A stretch of 64,000 nucleotides of DNA from Pinus tabuliformis (Eukaryota; Streptophyta; Pinopsida; Pinales; Pinaceae), in assembly GCA_031772625.1 (NCBI GenBank), contig CM062807.1, positions 1,153,427,007 to 1,153,491,006 on the forward strand, in the 5' to 3' direction. Below, piece after piece: positions 12,241 to 24,136 of this stretch. Position 1 is the stretch's first letter. Every line of letters starts with the position of its first letter. Both the position numbers and the translations under genes were made by a program. The notes under the pieces were generated by a model. It saw only the letters and a program-made list of their open reading frames with translations. It did no database searches and had not been told where the DNA came from.

Positions 12241-12472
12241 GATCCGCCGATGAGCAATTGAAAACATATGAAGCTTCGAATGTATGGCGAAACTGAGTGT
12301 AAGCAAGAGCAAATGATCATGCATGCAAATAGTGAATGAGAGATTCAAAAAACTGGAAAACATGCATGCGTGTGAAATGGGTTGTCGCAATGATGATTGT
12401 TGGTGCAAAAACAATGTCATGCATGCGACAACAGTGAGATGCAAATGAAAACTGAAATGGTGCTTGTACAGA

Positions 12473-12477
12473 CTAGC
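12473..12477. repeat. TRIM target-site duplication, left (CTAGC)
   Basis: Pairs with CTGAC at 41229-41233. The undisturbed LARD LTR has CTAAC at 49739-49743, one substitution from each, so both are mutated copies of the same site. Confidence 0.75.
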
Positions 12478-12515
12478 TGATGCAGCAAAGTTGCATCTTT
12501 ACATAATTCACGCGT

Positions 12516-12538
12516 GGACCTGTGGGTTATGGGCCCAC
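12516..12538 (-). other. Initiator-tRNA-Met anticodon-arm sequence inside TRIM LTR A
   Basis: On the element's sense strand these 23 bases match, as I recall the gene, the anticodon arm and adjoining variable loop of plant initiator tRNA-Met without mismatch: stem-loop GTGGGCCCATAACCCAC (anticodon CAT) followed by AGGTCC. It lies about 40 bp from the LTR's PBS-proximal end. The acceptor and T arms are absent, so this is not a tRNA gene. The identical 23 bases are in LTR B. Confidence 0.75.
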
Positions 12539-12801
12539 GTCTACATCAAAAGCATCAATTAGCGGAATCTCCACCGTCGATCTGTCTCGCTTGATCCAAC
12601 GGATATTGCATCGTCCGCTCACCAACTAACTCGACGATATCCATCGTCAATGTGACCCGTCCAATCGAATGGATGTCGTGCAATCTCACACAGATTCTTG
12701 CATGACCAATATCAGATCGAGAGTGCGCGAGAAAAGTAGTTTTCTCATGCTACGTGTTGACCGCCAAGGTTAATCGTGTGAATTTTAGAAATACCATTTA
12801 C

Positions 12802-12805
<4 letters not shown>

Positions 12806-12856
<51 letters not shown>
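12806..12856. repeat. 51-base poly-T tract in TRIM LTR A
   Basis: LTR B has only five T residues at this place (ACCAACTTTTTCTGTGCG), so the tract expanded after insertion, or it is an assembly length error. Confidence 0.9.
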
Positions 12857-13137
12857 CGCGCAAGATACCGTTTCCCACTTTCTGAATACAACCCACGTGC
12901 TCAATACGGAACTTAAAGAAAGACATTTAAGGAAAGGTTTAGCACTTAAGCTCAATATTAACCCTTAATAATAATCGACCGTGATTATCAATAAAATCTA
13001 TAAACAGAGAAAAATGCCCAATTTGGGTCTAGAACGTGGATACACAATCATAAGAGAATTTCTGCATGAGAACAATGCATCCACACCACACTTCAATCAA
13101 TTATTCAACAAACTGGAAATTACATAAAAATTATTAT

Positions 13138-13142
13138 GTATG
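13138..13142. repeat. Gypsy-array target-site duplication, left (GTATG)
   Basis: Pairs with ATATG at 39685-39689, 4 of 5 bases. The two flanks are contiguous TRIM LTR, as LTR B shows near 40955-40980. Confidence 0.8.
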
Positions 13143-14481
13143 TGTTTGGTCTTTACTTACTAAGGTAAGTTAAACTCTAAATTCCTTTATCAACCGAGGA
13201 AAGTACACTTAGAGGTGCTCATCTAAGGTATATAGATCTAGAAGGATCTAAGGTTCTAATGACAACCTAGTAAAATTAATCAACAATGCTCTTCTTACAA
13301 GAGGTCCTTCCTTGTTTTTTCAATTACTTAAGCCTCAATTTTAGATGAAAACTAACCTAGTGAAGTTCTAACTGCCTAGATAACAAAACATAGTATTAAT
13401 GACTGATTAAAATCCTATCATTCTCTTACAAGAATATTGCTCAATAGAACCTTTCCCAATCATAACAATCCAAAGTAATTTCAATAACTAACTAAATCAA
13501 ACAATGAATAAGATAAGTAATGTTGCAAACCAATAACAGTTGAATCTTTTTACAAGAATCACTTATCAAACTGCAAATTGAATTTAACAATTACAAATCT
13601 GAATCACTTGGAAATCAAACCATGAACTGTCTTTAAAGTCAAAGCCAATAAGCAAATATGGAAATTGTATGACAGCAAGCATATATATCAATTTTCAAGA
13701 TCAGAATTGGTTGAATCCTTTTACAAGGTTCTTTTCACAACGAATGCAAATCCTTTTCAATTGATAACTTTAATAACATAACCTTTCCTATAGCACATAA
13801 AATAACTTCTAACTTTCAAATCCAAATATGCAACTAGTAAAGAAACTTGAAAACAAAGTGTACCAGTGTAGTGATGAGGGCTCTTCAACACTTCACAAGC
13901 ACACTATAAAATGATTCAGAAGAGTAAAAACATAGTTTTTCCTCCTAGGCTATCTATCACAAATCCCATAACAAAAGAAGCTATTTTTGCTCGATATTAT
14001 CCTTACAAAATTCTATTAATTACATCCAAGAAGGTTGAAATTAGATCAGTTCCTTCCTTTATGCAAAAGTTCTTAAAATAGAAATTATTTTGTTCACAAA
14101 ATTTGGAAATGCTGCTGAAGTGGCTGAGTTTGACCAACATTGACCGGACACCTGCTTTCTTCAAATTCGAAAGTAGATAGGTAATCTACCATCCTTGTAC
14201 ATTTAGCTTCATGCCCACAAGCTTTAAATTCGCCAACCTGTTATGCAACATGTCAAACCATGGAGCAATTACAGGAAGTTACAACTTCCTGCAATTCTCT
14301 GAAAAATATCATTTTTAACATAATAATTTCAAAAATTAATTTCAAGTTAAAAATAATGATAATGACATCATATCATTTAGTTTCTAAGGATTATAGCTGG
14401 AATATGAAGGCTAGATGGTCAAAATGATAATCAAAAGAGGATTTTTTTAGTAAAATGGACAGTCATAATTTGGTACCAACA
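13143..14481 (-). repeat. Gypsy LTR1
   Basis: In + orientation it starts TGTTTGGTCTTTACTTAC and ends GGTACCAACA. At 1339 bp it is about 100 bp shorter than LTR2 because a segment present at about 23426-23532 is missing near 13927. Confidence 0.93.
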
Positions 14482-14492
14482 TTCCCCCAAAC
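14482..14492 (-). promoter_or_regulatory. Polypurine tract, gypsy copy 1
   Basis: The minus strand reads GTTTGGGGGAA directly before the LTR1 start TGTTGGTACC. This is the priming site for plus-strand DNA. Confidence 0.8.
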
Positions 14493-14533
14493 TCAGGATT
14501 TTGCATGCCCTCATGCAAATAAATTCTAACCTG

Positions 14534-15885
14534 TCAAATTCTGCCTTCTGCCTCTGCCTCTGCTTCTACCTCTGCTACCTGAAGTAAAGCATTGATGTTC
14601 ATTTGGGCTTCATACTCCATCTTCAAAATTTGATACTTGGTTTTAATTGCCTTCTTTTGCTTGTAAATTTTATAGGCCTTCCTACAGATTTGCATTTTAT
14701 AGGCTGTGAGTTTTTTAACCTTCTTTTTCAATTTTTCATTCTCATCTTGAAACTTCTTGCTTTGTATCTTGAGTGTTTCATTTTCCTTTTTTACCACTCT
14801 TTCCAAGACTTCTGATTCCATAAGTTGCTGCTGTAAACTTTCCTTTCCAGTTTTCTTTTCTTTTTACCTGAGAACTTTTGTTCTTGTTGTTCCTTTTCCT
14901 TGTCTTTACTTTCCAATCCTTGTATGTAGTCGTACTGGGGCTGTTGTAGAATGTCATCTTCCTCCACCGTTTTCCCTTTCTGACCAAACTTGGTCTTTCT
15001 GGACTTCCTTGTATAAGTGGTAATTTTTTTATCTTGTTCAGCTCTCTCAGCTTCCCCCCTTACCATACTTCTTGTTCTGATACTACTGCTGGATGGAACA
15101 GAGTTACTCTGTCTATACCCTGAAAAGTTTTCCTCTATAGCATCTACATCAATCACTAGTTCTGCATGTTGTTTCCCTTCCTTTGAATTATGATGCTCTT
15201 CTTGTGAATTTTGTTGCTTTGCTTGCTCCTCATCTGTCATAAACTCATTAGTTACCAAGAACTTCTTCCAGGTCACACTTATCTTTTGCAGTTCAAATTC
15301 AATCAAGATTTTTACCAAACCAAAATGGTATAGACTCCTATCATTCTTTTTTCTTTGTTTCTGTATGGTCTTAGACATTTTTGTTAAGCTTTGCAAAAGA
15401 AAATAAGGCAAGCTTATACTGTAGTCTCCTCTCAAATGCATTAACAATTTGATATGGTAAAGAAATACAGTGTTGTGTCTTCCCTCACAGGTTATAAATT
15501 TTTGAATGACATAGACTACTTCATCTCATGGATGAATGAGCCAACTCCTAGGAATCCTTGATTTCCAATCAACTAATGATACCCTTGCCCTGGATATGAA
15601 ATGTGTCCATGTTTTTTCCTTGAACTGCTTCATTTTAAAATACTTCTCTCCTTTTGGGCTTATGCCTATTGCTTGAGCAATTGTGTCCTCTGAGACCCTA
15701 AATGACAAATTTCCTACGATGGCCCTCTCTCTAGTGAATGAGGATGCAAATTCTTTTGTTGTTAGCTCATTGTGGCCATTAAATTTTTCTAGGAATGTCA
15801 GCCATTGTTTTGCCCTCAAAATATTTATGCAGTCCTTATGGATTTTGGAAGGGTCAAATTGCTCTGGCTCTATTCTGTTTGCCAT
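14534..15885 (-). pseudogene. Extra ORF downstream of pol, gypsy copy 1 (env-position, unknown function)
   Basis: It starts at 15885 (MANRIEPEQFDPSKIHKD). One frame runs to 14791, broken only by a TGA at 15526-15528, then a frameshift leads to a lysine-rich, coiled-coil-like tail (14821-14534). Recognisable text includes LSFRVSEDTIAQAIGISPKG, FITCEGRHNTVFLYHIKLLM and a basic/acidic tail. It lies in sense between pol and the 3' LTR, where Athila/Tat elements carry an env-like or other additional ORF. I see no transmembrane segment or signal peptide, so an envelope role is not supported. Copy 2 has the same TGA. Confidence 0.7.
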
Positions 15886-15892
15886 GAGATTT

Positions 15893-15938
15893 TTTTATTT
15901 TTTATTTTATTTATTTTTTTTTTTTTTTTTTTTTTTTA
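15893..15938. repeat. T-rich simple repeat upstream of the extra ORF, copy 1
   Basis: Runs of T broken by single A. Copy 2 has a much shorter tract at 25494-25508, so its length is unstable. Confidence 0.85.
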
Positions 15939-15959
15939 CCTCTGGTTACCCTATGCTGT

Positions 15960-17954
15960 AAGAAGAATTTACGACTGTAAGGGAAGAGAAATTACTGTGA
16001 TTTTATTATGTTGTAAAAAAAACAATTACCATAATTGTGATAGGAAATCTACCTGAGCCTGAGTGTTATGCGTATCTTTTGTTTAGTGGACACTGCCAAT
16101 TGAATCGAAATACCCTTCAACTGGTTCTGTAGAGTCTCCCCTGTGCCGTGGCCCTTTTACTTGTATGTTGACATTGTTATTGTCAACATACTCGTAGTGC
16201 TATACCCTTATGTATCTCAAAGAGGATTGCTTTATAACCTTCAGAATGGTAAATGAATCTAATTCACGACGTTTTCTACAGGTCCAGACTTCTACCTATA
16301 CTCCGTGATGAATACAATACTTACTTCCCCTTTTTAACATAGTGGTTTCACTCTTACTTTCTCCATTCATTACTTGTTTATGCAATGAACCCTCAGTCTC
16401 TTCATGCAGCATACGCTTCACTGATAATCCCTTCAATGCCTTACACAAGGATTTTTAATGATGCCCTACGGAGTCTTGGTAGCGGTCTTTGAATGATGAA
16501 ATTGGGTATATGGATCATTATGATGCCTTCAGATCATAAGAGCATTGGGTCATGATGATTTTGCTGAACTAGCCGTTAATCCTTACTTATGATCACATAC
16601 CCTTTGTCTATCAATTATGTTTTATTTTCTAGATTTAAATTTTTTTAGGTTAAAAACCATAAAAATTTATAAATCCTTCGTATTTGTGACCTGATCCCTT
16701 CTTTAGAATTTGGTTCTGTGGCTTACAAATCTATAAATCCTTTGTATTTGTGATGTGATCCCTTCTTCAAAATTCGGTTCTGTGGCTTACAAATTGATAC
16801 TTCCAATCTGCAGTTGGTGACTTAATTGGTTCTTAAGTATGCATGCTTAGTTTTGGTAGGTCTGTTGGTACTTATGACTATAGGTTGATTAGAAATGTAT
16901 GTACAGGATCAAAAGGTAGGCTTTAAGGATCAGATTTTTAGGAATATATACAAGGTAGAAGATAGGACTAATGTTCAGAAATAGGAAATAGGTTATAGTT
17001 ATAGGATATAGGTAGAAGAGTAGGACTGACTCCTATAGGATATAAGAATGAACGATATAGGAAAAACTGGGTATTTAGAAACTAAAATAAATAATTATCA
17101 TAAATCACCATCTAAAAGTTGAAATTAGTAAAAGAAATTAAAAATATTAAAATGAAAATTCTTACAGCCCTCTGATATCTCTTTGTTTGGGAGCTAGCTT
17201 TTGTTGTTTGATATGCTCAGGCAAAATGTGATGGTGTCCATTTCTCTCTTAAATGTAGTCTCTTTCTTCTTAGGTGTAGTCCAATCTTCTTCTTTGCAAT
17301 CTTCTTCTTCTTGGGTGCAGTCTTCTTCTTTGTTGATGCAATCTTCCTCTGAACAGATCCCATTCTGATAATGTGCATAGAACAGGTCCCTTGCCTGAGA
17401 ATGAGAAATTGTACATAACAGGTCCCTTTCTGAGAAATTATGTATATAAGGTCCCTTTCTGAGAAATTATATATAATAGGTCCCTTTCTGAGATATGTTC
17501 TGAGTTTAAAATCAAATCCTTTTGAAGATACTGAACAACAATCATTTTTTTAAGAATCCATTAGAAAATGTAAAGACAAATCTCTTCCTCTGCTGGAGAT
17601 GAAATTAGGGAGATGAAAAAGCATGAACAGGTTCAGACTTTCTTCCCCCCTACTGATTGTTTGACTTGTCCTCAAGTCATGTTTGTTGCAGAGTACTTTT
17701 ATTTCAAAATTGAACTAAAGGAAAAGGAATTCTTACAAGCCAATTGCTTGGTTTTCTCATAAGAATTCATGTTTAGATTATGCCATATTTGGTTTTCATA
17801 TCTAAACATTATTATGGTTTTTTTTTATTTTTTTTAGTTTTCATTTTTGTTTTTTTTTATTGTTTTCATTTTTATTTTTATTTTAAGATAGAAAATTAAA
17901 TGCTTAAGGCATTGATATTACAGCTGACTATTGTACTATCTGTTCCTCCTTTTG
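15960..17954. other. Noncoding spacer between pol and the extra ORF, copy 1
   Basis: About 2 kb without long frames, homologous to 25510-27503. It holds a tandem duplication of about 63 bp (16666-16797, AAATCCTTCGTATTTGTGAC...GTGGCTTACAAAT) and three to four units of about 32 bp with GGTCCCTTTCTGAGAAATTA (about 17385-17496). Confidence 0.7.
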
Positions 17955-20553
17955 CTATGATACTGTCTCCATGAAATCTTCTTTATTGACAGGCTTGTGA
18001 TAGATCTTTAGCCTATGCCCGTTCACTAGAAATGTTTGTTCCTCTTGATCAATGGTTGTGAGCTTGACTGATCCATTCTCAAAGACTTCTATGATTTCAT
18101 AAGGCCCCATCTATTGGGTTGTAAATTTGGATTTATAGTCTTTGAACTTTGATTCAAAGAGTAATGCCCAGTCGCCAACTTGAAACTCCTTCTTTTTAAT
18201 TAACTTATCATGCCATTGCCTCCTCTGTTGTTGTATCATTGTTGTCCTTTCCACTGCTTGCAGTCTCATTTCATCCAGCTGATTCAATTGCATGATTCGT
18301 TCCTTTTGTGCTTCAGAGAGATCTATTCCTAAGTCTGCTGCCAATTTGTATGTAGGTATTTGAAATTCTATTGGTAGCATGACTTCCTTACCATACACTA
18401 GCTGATAAGGTGTAAACCCTGTTGTGTTTTTCCAAGTGATTCTATATGCCCAGAGTGCTTCATTGAGCTTGTCTGCCCAATCCTTTCTGTTTGTTGCCAC
18501 TGTTTTTGTCATAATCCCCTCTAGTGTCTTGTTTGTAGATTCCACTTGGCCATTGGCCTGCAGATGGTAGGGTGTACTCCTTCTGTGCTTGATTTTGTAC
18601 TTGTCTGTGATTTCTTGAACTAGCTTAGAAGTAAATTGAGTCCCTTGGTCTATCACTATCTCTCTGGGCACTCCATATCTTACAAAAATTTCTTCAAAGA
18701 GGAAATTGACTACTGTTTGTTCTGTTGCTCTGACAAGTGCCTTTGCTTCAGCCCATTTGGTCACATAATCGGTACATACAAGAATGTATTTCTTGCCTTT
18801 GGATGGTGGATTGATGGGTCCAACAAAGTCTAGAGCCCATTTTTCAAATGGTTCTAGATGGACTTGTGGCTGTAGTGGCATCTCATCGGAGGTGGTTGGT
18901 CTGCCCATGCGTTGGCAACTGTCACAACTTCTTACATACTTTTTTGAATCTTTGAAAATTGATGGCAAATAGTAGCCAAGGCTAAAAATTTTGTGTGTTG
19001 TCCTCTTTGCTGCAAAATGGCCACCTCAAGGTTGATCATGGCATGATGTTAGTATGTCAATAATTTCATCCTCTCTAATGCATCTTCTAATAATCATATC
19101 ATAACTAGTATAAAACAACTTGCCATTAACCCATGAATGTCTTGCACTTTGTTTGATGAGTCTTTCTTCTCCTTTGAACTGAATGATGGAGGTACTTTTC
19201 CTGTGGACAAGTAATTAGCTAAGTCAGCATACCATGGAGTTAATACTGAAATTGCAAACAAGTGTTCATCCGGAAATGAATCTTCAACTTGGACAGCTTC
19301 ACCTGGATTCTAGAAAAGTAGTCGGCTACCTGGTTTTCTTTCCCTAGTCTATCTAGTATGGTGATATTAAATTCCTGCAATAAGAGTAACCACTTGGTGA
19401 TCCTGCCATTAGTGATAGGTTTGTTCATTAAATATTTAATGGCGAAGTTCTCAGTATGAACAAGGACTTCATATCCTATTATGTAGTGGTGAAATTTGTT
19501 CACTGCATGTATAGTTGCAAGCATTTCCTTTTCTGTTACTATGTAGTTGAATTCAGTAGGTGTCAAATTTTTACTAATAAAGTAAATGGCATATATTAAA
19601 GCATCTTCTTTTTGGCCTAATAAAGCCCCTACTATTGTGTCAGATGCATCAGTTGAGATGTGAAAAGGTAAAGTCCAATTGGGTCCTCTCAAAACTGGTG
19701 TAGTGCTTAGTTTTTCTTTAAGTTTCTCAAATGCTTTTTGACATGCCTCATTCCAAATGAAAGGTACATCCTTTGCAAGAATCTTAAATAAAGGCAAGGC
19801 TATCCTACTATATTTTTCAATAAATATCCTATAGTAGCTTGCATAACCAAGAAAGCTCCTTACATCTTTTGGATTGATTGGAATTGGCGGTTTGACAATA
19901 ATTTGTATTTTGGTTTGATCTACCTTGATTCCCTCATTCATCATCATATAACATTTTTCATTGCTTAAAGACAAGTTGGTTTCTATACATTGTTGTAAAA
20001 CTTTCTCAAGATTTTGCAAAGAGTTGTCAAAGGAATCACCATATACTGAAAAATCATCCATATATACCTCAACACATTCATGGACCAGATCAGCAAAAAT
20101 TGCTAATACTGCTCTCTGAAATGTTGCTGGTGCATTGCACAAGCCGAATGGTAGCACATTGTAAGCATATGTGCCCCAGGGATAGGTAAATGTTGTTTTG
20201 TCTTGGTCTTCTGAGGCTATGCTTATCTGATTGTATCCACTAAAACCATTGAGAAAGGAATATGACATTTTTCCGGCTAACGTATCCAAAAATTGGTCAA
20301 TAAATGGCAGTGGAAAATAGTCTTTAAGGGTGGCTTTATTCAGTTCTCTATAGTCAACACAAACTCGCCACTTACCATTTTTCTTAGGGACAATTACTAG
20401 TGGAGATACCCATTGGCTTTTGGAAATGGGGTAAATGAACTTTACTTTTAGTAGCTTTTGCAATTCATCCCTTACAATCTCTTTGAGCATGGGGTTCATC
20501 CGTCTCTGTGGATGCCTCACTGATTGTGTACAATTTTCCCTCGTCCACACTGT
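17955..20553 (-). pseudogene. Gypsy pol (RT-RNase H-integrase), copy 1
   Basis: RT runs from 20550: ELQKLLKVKFIYPISKSQWV, KWRVCVDYRELNKATLKDYF, PFGLCNAPATFQR and an intact catalytic box VYMDDFSVYG. An in-frame 33-bp loss follows NEGI (copy 2 keeps VLGHHISPKGI). RNase H is at about 19700-19330 (HISTDASDTIVGALLG, TEKEMLATIHAV). Near 19315 bases are lost; a TGA breaks the integrase zinc region near 19028-19030 (DQP-stop-GGH), and a further frameshift lies around 19150-19240. The integrase core from 18968 keeps its acidic residues (LDFVGPI, VIDQGTQF, GQVESTNK). A stop at 18108-18110 (FTTQ-stop-MGPYE) precedes the C-terminus. There is no protease upstream. Confidence 0.9.
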
Positions 20554-22441
20554 AAGCTGGTCTATCTATTCGGTTGTTTGGGTTAGCTGTGGTTTGAGCT
20601 GGTAGTTGTGTGGGTCTAGGAGGTTGGTTGGATGGTAGTTGCAACTGTGGTGAGTTTATTTGTGGAGGAGCAGGTAAAGTTTGTTGAGGATTCTGATGTT
20701 GATAAGAAATTGGTTGCTGAGGGTATTGTTGTGGATACGGCTGAGAATATTGTGGCTGATAGTGTTGGGGATATGGCTGAGCAAATGGTTGTTGATATTG
20801 TTGAGGTTTTTGTTGAGTAAACTGTTGAGGATAAGAATATCATTTCCATCCTTGTTGTAGATAAGTTTGTTGTTGTTGATTAAACCAATTTTTCCAAGGC
20901 ATAAGAACATTCCAAGAATTTTGAACAGGCATGTTATAATTTGCTGAATTTGGATTTTGATACATACCTGGAGGTCTTGGCTGCCATGGCCTTCTAGCTC
21001 CCATGAAATACATGTTCTCCATTTTTGCATTGGCTTCCAAATTGTAATTCTGCAAAATTTTCATCTTTGTGCAATCCTTAGTGTCATGATTTTCTGTACA
21101 AAACCCACAAATCTGCACATTATTTAAAGGACATTCTTTCAAAGCATGTTTTTGTCTGCATTTGGGACAAAATATAGATAACTCTTGTTCTTGTTCATTT
21201 TGTCATTTCTTTGCTTTTAAAGTGTCTATATGATTCCCTAATGTACTTAGAAGATCTGTTTTGAAATCTTCACATAAATTGCCTAGTTCAGCTCTGGTAA
21301 TATTTCCTGTGGCAGATTTTGTCATTTTTGATGTCATAGCTCCTTTTCCATTTCTTGCCCTACTTCTAGGGTACTTTTGACACAAATCAACAATCTCCTC
21401 AAAAGGTAAATTGGAAATATCCCCTTTACCCATGAGATTGAGGTCATCTAAATACTCATCCTGGATGCCTTTAAGAAATATTGTCCGACTAAGATCAACA
21501 TACATGGTTTTATGTTTTGATTTTTGTAGATTATATGAGAATCTTTCCAAGTATTCTTCTAAGGTCTCATCTTCTTGTTGATCCATTCTAAAGATGTCAG
21601 CCTTAGAATCTTTTGATCGACAGTAAGGTTGATACTTCTTCAAAAAGATTTTTCTCATGTCATCCCAATCAGTGACTGAATGTTCACCTAATCCCATGAA
21701 CCACCTAAGTGTTGTTGCTTTTAATGTAGCAGGAAAAAGTCTAATTCTATGTGCAACATCGGTACATCCATAGGTTCGGCATACTATGTCAAATTCGAAC
21801 AAAAATGAATCAGGGTCTTCTGATGCCATACCATAAAAGTTTGGTAATACAGATGGCGGTATATTTTTCATTTTAATCTCCTCATCCATATACTCTCCTC
21901 TGTCTTGAATTGGAAATTTAAATGTGGATTCCTTTGACTCTGGTGGATTGGGATTTTGATCTCCTCTAAACAAAGTATCATTTCCTTGTTTTTCTTCATT
22001 TTCTCTTTTTCTTTTCCTTTCTTCCATTTGTCTTTCATACTCTCTTAATTGTTCTGTAGTAGGTCCTCTGGATCCTCTATCTTCAACCATTGTGATTTGT
22101 GATTTGTCTAAGGTTTCTATCTCTTCCTCTTGTTTTAGTTCTTGAGGGAAAATTTGTTCAAAGATAGGCTGTTGAATTCTTATACTACTATCTTTTGGTT
22201 TTCCTACTGTAGAAGTCTCAGGTATATTTCTTTTCTTGGCCTCATGAGCTAATAGGATTTGTCTTTCAATGAGAGCAAGTCTTTGGCCTGTTCTTTGTTT
22301 TTCCTCAAGTTTTTCCACAGTAACTTTTCCAGTTGGTGTTATGTACTCAATCTTTTCTAATGGTTCTGCTCCTAATGGTGGGTTAGTTGTTGGTTAGGGG
22401 GGTTTTGCGAATCTTCTTTTTTCATCCCTAAATCTAGACAT
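20553..22441 (-). pseudogene. Gypsy gag, copy 1
   Basis: The natural start is probably 22441 (MSRFRDEKRRFAKPP), with a stop after 15 codons. The long frame is 22318-21203, with capsid text such as PNFYGMASEDPDSFLFEFD, LRWFMGLGEHSVTDWDDMRK and EDETLEEYLERFSYNLQ. After a TGA the frame continues with two cysteine/histidine clusters (CPKCRQKHALKEC, CGFCTENHDTKDC; about 21085-21165) and a long Gln/Pro/Tyr-rich tail. That tail reaches about 20530 and overlaps the RT start, leaving no room for a protease. Confidence 0.88.
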
Positions 22442-22477
22442 AAATAATCATGACTAAAAATTAAATTTAAATCTATG

Positions 22478-22612
22478 TTTTTGTTGTTTTGTTGATTTTA
22501 AGTGTTTTTGTTTTGTTTGTTTGTTTGCTTGTTTTTGTTTGTTTGTTTGTTTGTTTTGTTTTGTTTGTTTTGTTTTGTTTTGTTTGTTTTGTTTTGTCTT
22601 TTGTTTTTCTTC
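22478..22612. repeat. (TTTTG)n simple repeat in the gypsy leader, copy 1
   Basis: TTTTG and TTTG units between the PBS and gag. In copy 2 the same place (32097-32115) is just a T-run, so the repeat expanded in copy 1. Confidence 0.92.
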
Positions 22613-22618
22613 AGTTGC

Positions 22619-22639
22619 ACCTCCTCAGCAACGACGCCA
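22619..22639 (-). promoter_or_regulatory. Primer-binding site, gypsy copy 1 (tRNA-Asp type)
   Basis: The minus strand reads TGGCGTCGTTGCTGAGGAGG, close to the TGGCGCCGTTG primer site of plant Athila/Tat elements, three bases from LTR2. One base of the core has changed. Confidence 0.8.
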
Positions 22640-22642
22640 AAA

Positions 22643-24084
22643 TGTTTGGTCTTTACTTACTAAGGTAAGTTAAATTCTTAATTCCTTTATCAACCGAGGA
22701 AAGTACACTTAGAGGCGCTCATCTAAAGTATATAGATCTAGAAGGATCTAAGGTTCTAATGACAACCTAGTAACATGAATCAACAATGCTCTTCTTACAA
22801 GAGGTCCTTCCTTGTTTTTTCAATTACTTAAGCCTCAATTTTAGATGAAAACTAACCTAGTGAAGTTCTGATTGCCTAGATAACAAAACAGAGTATTAAT
22901 GACTGATTACAATCCTATCATTCTCTTACAAGAATATTGCTCAATAGAACATTTCCCAATCATAACAATCCAAAGTAATTTCAACAACTAACTAAATCAA
23001 ACAGCGAATACGATAAGTAATGTTGCAAACTAATAATAGTTGAATCTTTTTACAAGAATCACTTATCAAATTGCAAATTGAATTTAATAATTACAAATTT
23101 GAATCACTTGGAAATCAAACCATAAACTGTCTTTAAAGTCAAAGCCAATAAGCAAATATGGAAATTGTATGACAACAAGCATATATATCAATTTTCAAGA
23201 TCAAAATTGGTTGAATACTTTTACAAGGTTCTTTTCACAACGAATGCAAATCCTTTTCAATTGATAACTTTAATAACATAACCTTTCTTATAGCACATAA
23301 AATAACTTCTGAATTTCAAATCCAAATATGCAACTAGTAGAGAAAACTTGAAAACAGAGTGTACCAACGTAGTGATGAGGGCCCTTCAACACTTCACAAG
23401 CACACTATAAAACGATTTAGAAGAGTGTAACTATTGGATCTGAAGGCATAAGCTTGATAATGAAGTTTGTATTAAGTTTGGAATCAGCAATGCATAAACT
23501 GTACTTTTATGTGTTCAAAATCTGGCAACTAAACATAGTTTTTCCTCCTAGGCTATTTATCACAAATCCCATAACAAAAGAAGCTATTTCTGCTCCATAT
23601 TATCCTAACAAAATTCTATTAATTACATCCAAGAAGGTCAAAATTAGATCAATTCCTTCCTTTATGCAAAATTCTTAAAATAGAAATTATTTTGTTCACA
23701 AAAATCTGGAAATTTCGCTGAAGTGGCTGGGTTTGACCAGCATTGACCAGACACCTGCTTTCTTCAAATTCGAAAGTAGGTAGGTAATCTACCATCCTTG
23801 TACATTTAACTTCATGCCCACAAGCTTCAAATTCGCCAACCTGTTATGCAACATGTCAAACCATGGAGCAATTACACGAAGTTACAACTTCTTGTAATTT
23901 TATGAAAAATATCATTTTTAACAAAATAATTTCAAAAATTAATTTCAAACTAAAAATAATGATAATGACATCATATCATTTAGTTTCTAAGTATTATAGG
24001 TGGAATATGAAGGTTAGCTGGTCAAAATGATAATCAAAAGAGGATTTTTTTAGTAAAATGGACAGTCATAATTTGGTACCAAGA
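22643..24084 (-). repeat. Gypsy LTR2 (shared middle LTR)
   Basis: 1442 bp, starting TGTTTGGTC and ending GGTACCAAGA (the terminal CA has become GA). It serves as 5' LTR for copy 1 and 3' LTR for copy 2. Confidence 0.93.
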
Positions 24085-24095
24085 TTCCCCCAAAC
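24085..24095 (-). promoter_or_regulatory. Polypurine tract, gypsy copy 2
   Basis: The same GTTTGGGGGAA tract as in copy 1, adjoining LTR2. Confidence 0.8.
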
Positions 24096-24136
24096 TCAGG
24101 ATTTTGCATGCCACCCTGCAAATAAATTCTAACTTG

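Noticed and set aside
12516-12538. A tRNA gene in the TRIM LTR.
   Set aside because: Only the anticodon arm and adjoining bases are present; there are no acceptor, D or T arms, so it cannot fold as a tRNA.
14534-15885. An envelope gene in the gypsy element.
   Set aside because: Position fits, but there is no signal peptide, transmembrane helix or cleavage site; recorded only as an extra ORF of unknown function.
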